Of a stretch of DNA of 64,000 bases, positions 51,780-59,775 are shown one piece after another. Below the pieces are notes generated by a model, which was given only the letters and a program-made list of their open reading frames with translations, was not told the DNA's origin and did no database searches. Numbering within the stretch: position 1 is the first letter of the stretch; each line of letters begins with the position of its first letter. Position numbers and translations under genes: made by a program. Source of the stretch: Deltaproteobacteria bacterium (GTDB taxonomy: Bacteria; Myxococcota_A; Polyangia; Haliangiales; Haliangiaceae). The DNA lies in assembly GCA_020630875.1 (NCBI GenBank), contig JAHDIH010000001.1, positions 124,001 to 188,000 of the forward strand, written 5' to 3'.

Positions 51780-52337
51780 ATGAATGTAATATACATCGCG
51801 AGCCTTGGAGTCGGGGGAACGCTTTTGCTAGCGTCCCTATTTTTGGGAGGCGACAGCGAAGCAGATGTCGATGCCGATGGCGACGCTGAATTGGACATTG
51901 ATGGAGATGGCCTTCTTGGATGGTTGCCGTTTGGTTCGGTTCGCTTTTGGGTGTTCTTCACTGCGTTCTTTGGTTTGACAGGTGCCGCGCTCATCGTTGT
52001 GATGGGAAAAGATCAACCGGCAGTGCAACTGCCGATTGCATTGGGACTTGGATATTTCTCAGGGCTAGCTGCAGTGAAAGTAATCAAAGCGCTAAGCAAA
52101 AACAGTGTCGGACATACGCTAACGCCCAACGACTTTTTGGGAGAAGAGGTCAATGTTACGTCGGCAATCGCTGAGGGGAAATTGGGCAGGGTGTCACTAG
52201 AAATTAAAGGACAAGTAGTAGAGCTGATTGCTCGTACAGAGGATCAACAAGAGTTCGCATCTGGAACGCGAGTGGTACTTTACGAAATTGATAAGGCAGG
52301 GCACGCCGTGGTCACTGCAAAAGGAAACGGAGAATAG
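51780..52337 (+). CDS. NfeD/YqiJ-like membrane protein with OB fold
   Basis: A 185-residue membrane protein of the NfeD/YqiJ type that accompanies flotillins. One helix at residues ~5-22 (IASLGVGGTLLLASLFLGG), an acidic loop rich in Asp (DSEADVDADGDAELDIDGDG), then two more helices (FWVFFTAFFGLTGAALIVVMG, LPIALGLGYFSGLAAVKVI). The C-terminal ~80 residues are an OB fold (NDFLGEEVNVTSAIAEGKLGRVSLEIKGQVVELIART...GTRVVLYEI). GGGGGAGA SD just before ATG 51780. First gene of a three-gene operon with two flotillins, as in yuaF-floT of Bacillus and yqiJ-yqiK of enterobacteria. Confidence 0.9.
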   Translation: MNVIYIASLGVGGTLLLASLFLGGDSEADVDADGDAELDIDGDGLLGWLPFGSVRFWVFFTAFFGLTGAALIVVMGKDQPAVQLPIALGLGYFSGLAAVKVIKALSKNSVGHTLTPNDFLGEEVNVTSAIAEGKLGRVSLEIKGQVVELIARTEDQQEFASGTRVVLYEIDKAGHAVVTAKGNGE

Positions 52338-52341
52338 AGTT

Positions 52342-53652
52342 ATGGATGAGTTGTTAAATAGTTTACCCAAGGCGTTGTTATGGGTCCCAGTTGGGACACT
52401 GATGCTTTTGGGCGTAGTAATTTTTATCGTAAAAAATCTACTTTTTATCTGCAGACCTGATGAGATTTTGATTTTTTCAGGACGAGACCACACGCTTCCT
52501 GATGGGAGAACTGTTGGGTACAGAATCGTTCACGGAGGACGTGCCGTTCGAATCCCAATACTTGAAAAGGTAGACCGCCTCGATGCGTCCTTGATGTCTG
52601 TGCCTATGACCGTACAAGGCGCGTACTCCAAAGGCGGAATTCCTCTTTCGGTCCAAGCGGTGGCTAACGTTAAGATTTCGACAGATCCGAGGTTTGTAGG
52701 CAATGCTGCGCAAAAGCTTCTCGGACTATCAAGGCCTGAGATTGTTGCACAAGCGCGTGATTTGCTCGAAGGGCATCTTCGACAAGTGCTTGCGACCATG
52801 ACCCCTGAAGAAGTTAATGAAGATAGGCTTAAGTTTGCAAATATCTTACAGGAAGAAACTGAGAGAGATCTTCAAAGCTTAGGGTTGCAGCTAGATACTC
52901 TAAACATCCAACAAGTAAGTGACCAGACAAACTATCTTGCCAGTTTAGGGCGTGTGCGTATTGCCGAGATTCTTAGAGATGCGGAAGTTGCCGAGTCGGA
53001 CTCGCTACGGGAAGCAGAAGAAAAAGAAGCGGCGGCGCAGGCTCGCGGAGAAATTGCGAGAACCAATGCGAGTGCTAATATTCAGCGGAAAGGAAACGAG
53101 CTGCGGCAGATCAAAGCTCAACTAGAAGCAGAGTGCAAATCTGAAGAAGAAAAAGCTGATGCTGCAGCATTACAAGCTCGCGCTACGGCCGAGCAGGAGC
53201 TGCAAGGGATTCGTACCACGCTGGAGGAACTAAGACTGCGGGCAGAAGTAACTATTCCAGCAGAAGTGGAACGGGAAGTACGAGAATTGTATGCTGCAGG
53301 AAAGGCTGCCACTATCGTTGCTGATGGTGAAGCAACAGCACAAGCGGTAGAAGCGATTTCTAAAGCTTGGCGTCATAGCGGTGATCAAGCGATGGATATG
53401 TACGTGTTGCAAAACTTAGAATCCATTTTTGCTGAAGTGGCGCAAGCAGCTAAAAGACTATCAGTGGAAAAGGTAAATCTAGTAGATGGTGGATCTGGTG
53501 GGACGATTGCAAACTATGCCGCAGCCTATCCGGCGACAGTAGCTTCGCTCCTTGAGCAGGTTACCAACACTCTTGGTGTGGATTTAGGAAAGATCATGTC
53601 TGGAAACAACGATAAAGGAACTGCAACTGCTCACAAGCAAATTGCAGGGTAA
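52342..53652 (+). CDS. Flotillin-like SPFH protein 1
   Basis: A 436-residue flotillin. Start ATG 52342 (MDELLNSLPKALLWV) follows the NfeD stop by 4 bases with SD GGAGA; the longer frame from 52228 lies in the upstream gene. One N-terminal helix (LLWVPVGTLMLLGVVIFIVKNLLFI), then the SPFH domain (CRPDEILIFSGRDHTLPDGRTVGYRIVHGGRAVRIPILEKVDRLDASLMSV, AYSKGGIPLSVQAVANVKI). A long Glu/Ala coiled coil (residues ~215-330; REAEEKEAAAQARGEIARTNAS, ATAEQELQGIRTTLEELRLRAEVTIPAEVEREVRELYAAGKA) follows. Builds membrane microdomains. Confidence 0.93.
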   Translation: MDELLNSLPKALLWVPVGTLMLLGVVIFIVKNLLFICRPDEILIFSGRDHTLPDGRTVGYRIVHGGRAVRIPILEKVDRLDASLMSVPMTVQGAYSKGGIPLSVQAVANVKISTDPRFVGNAAQKLLGLSRPEIVAQARDLLEGHLRQVLATMTPEEVNEDRLKFANILQEETERDLQSLGLQLDTLNIQQVSDQTNYLASLGRVRIAEILRDAEVAESDSLREAEEKEAAAQARGEIARTNASANIQRKGNELRQIKAQLEAECKSEEEKADAAALQARATAEQELQGIRTTLEELRLRAEVTIPAEVEREVRELYAAGKAATIVADGEATAQAVEAISKAWRHSGDQAMDMYVLQNLESIFAEVAQAAKRLSVEKVNLVDGGSGGTIANYAAAYPATVASLLEQVTNTLGVDLGKIMSGNNDKGTATAHKQIAG

Positions 53653-53661
53653 GGAGAAAAA

Positions 53662-54921
53662 ATGTCAGCAGTAATTGTAACAGTTGTAGCCATCGCATTA
53701 ATGGCAATGGTGGCCATAGTAATCGTAGCCATCAAATTAATGTGCGTGTGCGAAACTAACGAAGTGCTTATTCTTTCTGGAAAGAAAGAACAGTTGGATA
53801 ATGGAAAGAAAGTTGGTTATCGAACGATTGCAGGCGGAGGTCGAACCATTCGAAAACCGTTTATTGAAGTGGTGGATAGAATGGACTTAACCAATATGGT
53901 AATCCAACTAGAAATCCGTGGTGCATTCTCAAAAGGTGGAATTCCTTTGAACGTAGAAGGTGTGGCTATTGTATCTATAAGTTCAAGGCAACCAACGCTT
54001 ACCAACGCGATCGAAAGATTCTTGGGGAAAAAGCGATCTGAGATCATTACCACTGCGAGAGAGACTCTGGAAGGTAACTTACGTGGAGTTCTTGCGACGC
54101 TTACGCCGGAAGAAGTAAACGACGATAGAGAGAAGTTTAGCGAAAGCCTTACCCAAGAAGCGCATTTAGATCTTCAAGTGTTGGGTCTGAATCTTGCATC
54201 GCTCAAGATTCAGCATGTTTCTGATGACGTTGGATTTCTTGATTCGATTGGGCGAAAACGTACTGCAGAGCTTTTGATGCGATCTCGCGTCGCGGAAGCA
54301 GACAATACGGCGCAATCTGCCGAAAGGTCCGCATCGAATAAAGAGAACGCTGAAATTGCTAAGATTGAAGCGGCCATTTCTACCGCACGTGCTGAAGCGC
54401 AAAGACGTATTGTTGATGCGCAAACTAAAATGTCGGCTATGGTGGCGGAGCAGGTTGGGCAAGTTGCGGCTGCGGTTACCAAAGCGCAGGCTGAGGTTGG
54501 CGTGCAAGAAGCGCGAATTGAGCAAGTCAAACTACAGCTGCAGGCGGATAAGATCCGTCCCGCAGAAGCGAAGAAAGCACAGATGATTGCGCAGGCAAGA
54601 GGGCAGTCGGCTCAGATTGTAGAGCACGGAAAAGCGACGGCGCAAGCGATGACTCGCGTGGCGGATATGTGGAAACTCTCAGGAGACGCTGCCCGACAAG
54701 CGTTCGTAGCGCAACAGCTAAGACCTCTAGTTCGTGAGCTAATGAGCACGGTTGGTGAAATTCCGGTCGATAAAGTTACCTTTATCGACAAGGAACTTAA
54801 TGATGGCGGAAATATCGCAACCAAAGCTGCGGTAGTGTCTGAACAGCTTAAGCATATGACTGGCGTTGACTTACCTGCATTGGCAAAACGACTTGGCGCG
54901 GAGACTAGCGTGGAGACTTAA
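53662..54921 (+). CDS. Flotillin-like SPFH protein 2
   Basis: A 419-residue paralogue of flotillin 1. SD AAGGAG stands just before ATG 53662. N-terminal helix IVTVVAIALMAMVAIVIVAIKLMCV, then the SPFH domain (CETNEVLILSGKKEQLDNGKKVGYRTIAGGGRTIRKPFIEVVDRMDLTNM, AFSKGGIPLNVEGVAIVSI). A coiled-coil region (residues ~220-320; ASNKENAEIAKIEAAISTARAEAQRRIVDAQTKM, QVGQVAAAVTKAQAEVGVQEARIEQVKLQLQADKIRPAEAKKAQMIAQARGQ) follows. Shares the LTPEEVNxDR/KxFxxxLxxEAxLDLQxLGLxLxxLxIQxVSD core with its partner, so they probably form a hetero-oligomer. Last gene of the operon before a terminator. Confidence 0.93.
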   Translation: MSAVIVTVVAIALMAMVAIVIVAIKLMCVCETNEVLILSGKKEQLDNGKKVGYRTIAGGGRTIRKPFIEVVDRMDLTNMVIQLEIRGAFSKGGIPLNVEGVAIVSISSRQPTLTNAIERFLGKKRSEIITTARETLEGNLRGVLATLTPEEVNDDREKFSESLTQEAHLDLQVLGLNLASLKIQHVSDDVGFLDSIGRKRTAELLMRSRVAEADNTAQSAERSASNKENAEIAKIEAAISTARAEAQRRIVDAQTKMSAMVAEQVGQVAAAVTKAQAEVGVQEARIEQVKLQLQADKIRPAEAKKAQMIAQARGQSAQIVEHGKATAQAMTRVADMWKLSGDAARQAFVAQQLRPLVRELMSTVGEIPVDKVTFIDKELNDGGNIATKAAVVSEQLKHMTGVDLPALAKRLGAETSVET

Positions 54922-54943
54922 CAGCAAATAGGCAGTCATTATC

Positions 54944-54972
54944 AAAGGGAGCTCACTTGAGCTCCCTTTTTT
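54944..54972. terminator. Bidirectional terminator after flotillin operon
   Basis: A perfect 12-bp stem AAAGGGAGCTCA/TGAGCTCCCTTT with a 2-base loop (practically 4), followed by T's on the plus strand and, owing to the A-rich left arm, T's on the minus strand. Serves the flotillin operon and the convergent HExxH-YkgJ gene. Confidence 0.88.
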
Positions 54973-55948
54973 ATATCGAACGACCCACTCTCCGACGGGC
55001 GGTGATGCAGTGGTTGCCGCCTAGTTCAAAGTCTCGGCAGGAAGTGGGACGGTCAACGTAAATAGTACAGGCAAAGTTCATTTTAGCGCTTGTGCCAATC
55101 AAGGCAATGCATCGGCCGTTGTTTCTCTTCATCTCGACGTAGTTGTTTTGAAGCACAACAAGCCTGGGGTGCCTGGTTTGCGCTACATCTCCTGGCGTGA
55201 GAGTTACCGAGTGGTAAGCTTCGCGGCAACAAGCGCCGCAGCTTTCGCACTCGACTTCCGTCTCCCAGGAAAGGCAGGCTTCATCATTTGCTGACCTCGG
55301 TTTGTCTTGAGCTATACAGAGTTCTTCGCGAAGCCAACCACACCCCCTGCATTTTCTAGTAGGTTCCTTCGACAGCTGAAGCATTGATTCTGGGTCAGAG
55401 AATCCAGCAGTGACCCGAAGTATCTTTTGGGTAGCATCAAGTGCATGGTGGAGATGCGGTGCCCAAGGATATTTCATAGAGCGTTGGATTGCTCGTCGTG
55501 CAGAGTTAATTTCTGGATCGGTTCCGGATAGTGGGTCGAGCAAGGTGTCGTAGAACTCTCGAAAGTCAGTGGTTGGTGCCAAAAAACGCTCGAGACCATA
55601 GTGACGGCTGATATGCAACTGAGCGCGCAAGGTGCTTCTTTCTACCTCAGGGTTCTCAATGTCTTGGTCTCCCATTCCCCAATCTCTCTTCGAGAATGCG
55701 TCTGGTCCTGCAACCAAAGAATGACAGATCTCGTGAAATATCATTTGAGCTAAGCAGTCATCGGGGTCAAGTTCTTGCTGCGTCGCCAAAGTCAACGTGC
55801 CACTTCCGTCGGTGGAGGCAAAGGCATCGTCATTTCTAACGACCGTTAGTCCTATAGAAGCGGCCGTTTTTAGCCATACTGCGTCTAACGGATCTCGATA
55901 TTGTTTAGTGATGACTCGCGCCACTCCATTCTTTAACTCATGTCCCAC
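54971..55948 (-). CDS. HExxH domain fused to YkgJ-type Cys-rich domain
   Basis: A 325-residue fusion. Residues ~65-80 contain FHEICHSLVAG, a HExxH zinc-hydrolase-like motif in an otherwise unassigned N-terminal domain (QELDPDDCLAQMIFHEICH). The C-terminal ~100 residues carry the YkgJ/CxxCxxCC signature: CESCGACCREAYHSVTLTPGDV, then NGRCIAL, FACTIYVDRPTSCRDFELGGNHC. YkgJ domains bind zinc or iron-sulfur. Between them lies another Cys pair, CRGCGWLREELC. The fusion is unusual in my experience. Function unknown; possibly a metal-dependent peptidase. Single gene, convergent with the flotillins. Confidence 0.8.
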   Translation of the reverse strand: MGHELKNGVARVITKQYRDPLDAVWLKTAASIGLTVVRNDDAFASTDGSGTLTLATQQELDPDDCLAQMIFHEICHSLVAGPDAFSKRDWGMGDQDIENPEVERSTLRAQLHISRHYGLERFLAPTTDFREFYDTLLDPLSGTDPEINSARRAIQRSMKYPWAPHLHHALDATQKILRVTAGFSDPESMLQLSKEPTRKCRGCGWLREELCIAQDKPRSANDEACLSWETEVECESCGACCREAYHSVTLTPGDVAQTRHPRLVVLQNNYVEMKRNNGRCIALIGTSAKMNFACTIYVDRPTSCRDFELGGNHCITARRRVGRSI

Positions 55949-56028
55949 CTAAATAAAACGAAGATAGAAAATTTTGCTTGCATGGGCCTTCTTCAATGCT
56001 ACGAATTTTCCAGAAAAGGAAAAAATAT

Positions 56029-56487
56029 ATGGGACTATTGAACAAATTAAAGGGGGCAGTAAATGCCGTAACAGGTGGAGCAGCCGCTGTAACTATCGAA
56101 TATGACCGGTCAACGGCCTTTCCAGGAGACACCGTAGAAGTGAAATTGACGGCTACTGCCAAGTCGAATGACGTTAAGGTGAAAGCTGTTTTTGTCGATT
56201 TGAGATCGGTAGAAGAAATTTCTGTTGGTAAGAAACAGTCCGACAAGCTAGACGACAACTTGAATCTTGAAAATGAGACATTCAAACAAGCATTCCAAAT
56301 TGCTCCTGAGTTCGTTCTTGCCGCTGAAGAAACTAAAATATTCGTTGGTCAAGTTCAAATTCCAAACGTTAGCCCAACCTACAAAGGACAAAATGCAAGC
56401 CATCAATTGTACCTACGTGGACGTCTTGATGCTCGCGGAAATGATCCAGATTCTGGCTATCAAGAAGTCATTGTCGGAACTCGATAA
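56029..56487 (+). CDS. Arrestin-like/Spo0M-like beta protein
   Basis: About 152 residues from ATG 56029 (MGLLNKLKGAVNAVTGGAAAVTIEYDRSTAFPGDTVEVKLTATAKSNDVKVKAVFVDLR), with AAAAGGAA about 10 bases upstream. An N-terminal amphipathic helix then a beta-sandwich (FPGDTVEVKLTATAK, TFKQAFQIAPEFVLAAEETKIFVGQVQIPNVSPTYKGQ, HQLYLRGRLDARG) in the style of Spo0M/arrestin-like proteins that bind membranes or protein partners. The resemblance is by layout only. It ends at its own terminator, so it is a stand-alone, probably well-expressed gene. Confidence 0.7.
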   Translation: MGLLNKLKGAVNAVTGGAAAVTIEYDRSTAFPGDTVEVKLTATAKSNDVKVKAVFVDLRSVEEISVGKKQSDKLDDNLNLENETFKQAFQIAPEFVLAAEETKIFVGQVQIPNVSPTYKGQNASHQLYLRGRLDARGNDPDSGYQEVIVGTR

Positions 56488-56508
56488 TACCTAACTCTTT
56501 GGACATTG

Positions 56509-56541
56509 GAGCGCTCCTAGTGGAAGGGAGCGCTCTTTTTT
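56509..56541 (+). terminator. Intrinsic terminator of the arrestin-like gene
   Basis: Stem GAGCGCTCC/GGAGCGCTC (9 bp, perfect) with a 9-base loop, then seven T's. 21 bases after the stop of the 152-residue beta-protein gene. Confidence 0.88.
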
Positions 56542-56586
56542 TGAGAAAAAGTTGCCCGCTTGATCTGCGTGTTGGAAGATCACTAC

Positions 56587-56745
56587 ATGGCGGACGTAGT
56601 ATTAGCGGGGTACAAGTGGACGAGAGAGGAATGGTTTGAACTAGATCCCATTACTCGAGGTGAGCTATTGGCGTTGACGAGAAAGAAAGTAACGCATTCT
56701 AAGTCCCCTGAGCCGAAACCCGAACTTCTTCAAGCGGCCGTATGA
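56587..56745 (+). CDS. Small protein, ~52 aa
   Basis: Unrecognised. ATG 56587 (MADVVLAGYKWTREEWFELDPITRGELLALTRKKV) is preferred; GTG 56569 and TTG 56560 are in frame. Charged, mostly helical, with a Trp/Glu cluster and a Pro/Lys tail. It overlaps the next gene through ATGA at 56742-56745, which signals translational coupling to a ribbon-helix-helix-like protein. Such overlapping small pairs are common for toxin-antitoxin or regulator modules, but nothing here proves that. Confidence 0.55.
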   Translation: MADVVLAGYKWTREEWFELDPITRGELLALTRKKVTHSKSPEPKPELLQAAV

Positions 56746-56924
56746 TGTTTGAGCGAGAACAAACCACTGTGCTGCTTACTTCTCAGACTAGGAATGCTCT
56801 CAAGAGGCATTGCATACTAAGAAAAATCGAAATGTCGTCCTTCGTAGAGGAAGCGATTCTTAAGGCATTGAAAGAATCCTACGCCGAAGAAGAATCTCCT
56901 GACGTAGTCACTTTCAGCGTGTAG
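56742..56924 (+). CDS. Ribbon-helix-helix-like small protein
   Basis: A 60-residue protein: one beta strand (QTTVLLTSQTRNAL), then two helices (KRHCILRKI, MSSFVEEAILKALKESY), the MetJ/CopG-type ribbon-helix-helix layout that normally binds DNA as a dimer. Acidic tail (EEESPDV). ATG 56742 (MMFEREQTTV) overlaps the previous stop; ATG 56745 is possible. Its stop TAG directly abuts the stop of the convergent pckA gene. Confidence 0.6.
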   Translation: MMFEREQTTVLLTSQTRNALKRHCILRKIEMSSFVEEAILKALKESYAEEESPDVVTFSV

Positions 56925-58508
56925 TTAGATTTTTGGACCGGCGGAGATCACGTCTGCGGAGACGTTAGATTCGTACTTTCCAAAGTTGTCTTTGAACAGC
57001 CTAGCTAGTTTCTTGGCTGTGTTGTCGTAGGAACTAGCATCAGACCATGTGTTCTTTGGTGTCAGTAGTTCTGACGGAACGTTGGGAACTTCTGTTGGAA
57101 TCGCTAGGCCGAATATGGGATCCGTGTTGTAGGTCGCTTTTTCAAGGACGCCATCGTGAATGGCATCAACAATAGAGCGGGTGTATTTTAGTTTGAACCG
57201 AGACCCGACACCAAAAGACCCACCGCTCCAACCTGTATTTACAAGCCATAGTGATGCGCCAGACTTCTCTGCCTGTTCGGCGAGCAGACCTGCGTATTTG
57301 GCCGGGTGCCAAACAAGAAAGGGGCCGCCAAAACACGGAGAGAACGTAGCTTCTGGGTCCGTAACTCCCATCTCGGTCCCTGCAACCTTAGCCGTATACC
57401 CGCTGATGAAGTGGTATTGTGCTTGCTCAGGGGTCAGTTTGCTGACGGGTGGTAGTACGCCAAAAGCATCACACGTGAGAAAGATTACGTTTTTGGGGTG
57501 TCCGGTCATACAAGGGATTTTGGCGTTGCCAATTTTCTCGATTGGATACGAGCCCCGCGTGTTTTTGGTGATGCTTGTGTTGGTGAAATCAACTTCTCGC
57601 GTCATTGGGTCAAAGATCACATTTTCGAGAATCGCCCCGTAGGTCAATGAGTTGTAGATATCTGGCTCGGCCTCTGCGGAAAGATTAATTGCTTTCGCGT
57701 AACAGCCTCCCTCGATATTGAAAACGCCGTCGTCACTCCAGCAATGTTCATCATCACCAATAAGTTTCCTTTTAGGATCTGCGCTCAGCGTAGTTTTGCC
57801 AGTTCCACTCAGTCCAAAGAGAATTGAGGCATCTCCGTCTTGTCCTTCTGTGGCAGAACAATGCATGGACAGAACTCCATTCTTCGGCATCAAGTAGTTC
57901 ATTATGGTGAACACACCCTTTTTCATTTCTCCAGCGTATTCCGTACCGAGAATTACAAACGTTTTCTCCTCAAGGCTGAGATTGACGCTTGTGGAAGAAC
58001 TCATTCCCTTGGTGTAAATGTTGGCTGGGAAGCCGCCGCCATTAAGAACAACGTAGTCGGGGTCGCCGAAGTTCTCTAGTTCTTCTGCCGAAGGACGAAT
58101 TAGCATGTTGTGCATGAAGAGCGCGTGGTAGGCACGAGCGCAAATGACTCGCACCTTAATTCTGTACTTTGGATCCCATCCTGCGTAGGCATCGATGCAA
58201 TAGAGACGTTCGCGAGTGTTGAGATAATCTTTGGCTCGCTCGCGATTGATCAAGAATGAGTTTTTCTCGAGCTTAATGTTGATATCCCCCCACCAGATGT
58301 CTTCCGTAGAAGCTGGCTCGTCAACGATACGTTTGTCCGTGGGGCTTCGTCCTGTTTTTTCACCTGACATCGCCACCAGGGCACCAGTTGATGTAATCGC
58401 CGAGCCTTTTTCGTACATGAGTGCTGCTTCGTACAAAGCTGATGGCGATGGATTTCGCCAAACGTTAGTTACATCAATTCCGTGCTTCGAGAGTGAAAAG
58501 TCAGACAT
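56925..58508 (-). CDS. pckA: Phosphoenolpyruvate carboxykinase (ATP)
   Basis: Converts oxaloacetate plus ATP to phosphoenolpyruvate in gluconeogenesis. About 527 residues from ATG 58508 (MSDFSLSKHGI), close to the usual 540; the longer frame to 58592 overlaps the upstream gene. GALVAMSGEKTGRSPTDKRIV, the kinase-1a P-loop LFGLSGTGKTTLS, the metal site GDDEHCWSDDGVFNIEGGCYAK and LTCDAFGVLPPVSKL are diagnostic of the ATP-type enzyme. The R and G loops (NTRGSYPIEKI) are intact. Third gene of a minus-strand run with two alpha/beta hydrolases. Confidence 0.97.
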   Translation of the reverse strand: MSDFSLSKHGIDVTNVWRNPSPSALYEAALMYEKGSAITSTGALVAMSGEKTGRSPTDKRIVDEPASTEDIWWGDINIKLEKNSFLINRERAKDYLNTRERLYCIDAYAGWDPKYRIKVRVICARAYHALFMHNMLIRPSAEELENFGDPDYVVLNGGGFPANIYTKGMSSSTSVNLSLEEKTFVILGTEYAGEMKKGVFTIMNYLMPKNGVLSMHCSATEGQDGDASILFGLSGTGKTTLSADPKRKLIGDDEHCWSDDGVFNIEGGCYAKAINLSAEAEPDIYNSLTYGAILENVIFDPMTREVDFTNTSITKNTRGSYPIEKIGNAKIPCMTGHPKNVIFLTCDAFGVLPPVSKLTPEQAQYHFISGYTAKVAGTEMGVTDPEATFSPCFGGPFLVWHPAKYAGLLAEQAEKSGASLWLVNTGWSGGSFGVGSRFKLKYTRSIVDAIHDGVLEKATYNTDPIFGLAIPTEVPNVPSELLTPKNTWSDASSYDNTAKKLARLFKDNFGKYESNVSADVISAGPKI

Positions 58509-58558
58509 ACGACCGGAGGTTATACTACCGAAGAGAGGGCCGCTAGGGCCTATTAGGA

Positions 58559-59737
58559 CTAGATCTTGGTGATTCCAGCACTTTCCCGACAATATTTCTG
58601 GTATTGGCTTTCAGCGAAGGAGAAGATCGCCCGCGAGACGACTTTCGAACGCTTTCCAGCGAATTGGTCGAATCCATGGTGAGCCAAAGGCAGTTCACAG
58701 TGAATGACGTCCTCTTTACTATATCGCTCACACTTTGCCGCAAAACGTTTGGCCATTGCTGCCGGCACGAGGTTGTCTATTGCGCCATGAATGACGAACA
58801 TGGCGGGAGTTTGCTCATGAACCAGGTGAATTGGTGAGGCCGCTTGAAACGATGAGGGATCTCGCTTGTTCGATTTTGCGAGGAGTAGCTGAGCCAGTAG
58901 TTCTATGCCCTTGGTACTTTGTTTTGTTAAGTCGTACACGCCATAGAGGGATACGCAAGCATTCACAGAAGTATTGACGTTTTCGAATCCTGGTTGAAAC
59001 GTTAAGTCATGACTGGTCAATGCGGCCATGGTAGCTAGGTGCCCTCCTGCAGAACCACCAGCAACCACCAAGAAGTTTGGATCGGCGCCGAAAGATTGAG
59101 CATGACTTCTAAACCAGGAGATCGCTCGTTTGGTATCAATAAGTTGGTCGGGGTGATGAGCCTTTGGTACCAACTGGTAATTCATGGACAACACTACCCA
59201 GCCGCGCTTTGCCATTTGTTGGCACAGAACTTTTCCTTGCAGTCGCTTGCTGCCTAACGTCCAGCCCCCTCCGTGAATGTACAGCAGCGCCGGCCGGCTT
59301 AGCTTGGGAGTGATTGGTTGCCAAACGTCGAGCTTTTGCCGATGGGATTGGTTGTGATAGGCAATGTCGTGGTGGTGCTTAACTTTGTAGTATTCGTCTG
59401 GTTCTCGCAGTTTTAGGTGATGCTTAGCGAGAACTTTGGAAATCACTTGTTCGACCTTGTTTACGGCTTCTACATGGGGAAGCGTTTGACTCGCGGCGAG
59501 AGCTATAAGTACTAATCCTACGATGCCTAGAAAACCAGAGGCAGCCCCCAAAGAAAAAAGCACCCCTGCGACGATACTTATCGACGCGAACCAGAGTTTT
59601 GGAAATTCACTGATAGGGGCGGCTACCAAAGCGGTAATGGGAGAAATGATGATCGGTCGCGAGATCGGACGAGAGGCATTACGGCAGACTAGAAGCGCCA
59701 GAATACCAATGAAGAGAGTAAAAAGTCCTAACCACAC
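58559..59737 (-). CDS. Membrane-anchored alpha/beta hydrolase (acetyl esterase type)
   Basis: A 392-residue enzyme. The first ~95 residues hold three hydrophobic segments (LFTLFIGILALLVC, PKLWFASISIVAGVLFSLGAASGFLGIVGLVLIALAAS). The catalytic part is of the hormone-sensitive lipase/acetyl esterase group: LYIHGGGWTLGSKR (oxyanion hole), VVAGGSAGGHLATM (nucleophile Ser), VIHGAIDNLVP (Asp) and LAHHGFDQF (His). Acts on a lipid or acyl ester at the membrane; substrate unknown. 50 bases before pckA. Confidence 0.9.
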   Translation of the reverse strand: MWLGLFTLFIGILALLVCRNASRPISRPIIISPITALVAAPISEFPKLWFASISIVAGVLFSLGAASGFLGIVGLVLIALAASQTLPHVEAVNKVEQVISKVLAKHHLKLREPDEYYKVKHHHDIAYHNQSHRQKLDVWQPITPKLSRPALLYIHGGGWTLGSKRLQGKVLCQQMAKRGWVVLSMNYQLVPKAHHPDQLIDTKRAISWFRSHAQSFGADPNFLVVAGGSAGGHLATMAALTSHDLTFQPGFENVNTSVNACVSLYGVYDLTKQSTKGIELLAQLLLAKSNKRDPSSFQAASPIHLVHEQTPAMFVIHGAIDNLVPAAMAKRFAAKCERYSKEDVIHCELPLAHHGFDQFAGKRSKVVSRAIFSFAESQYQKYCRESAGITKI

Positions 59738-59775
59738 GTTCCTATTCTAACGTACCTTGCGGCAGTGCTCTAAGT

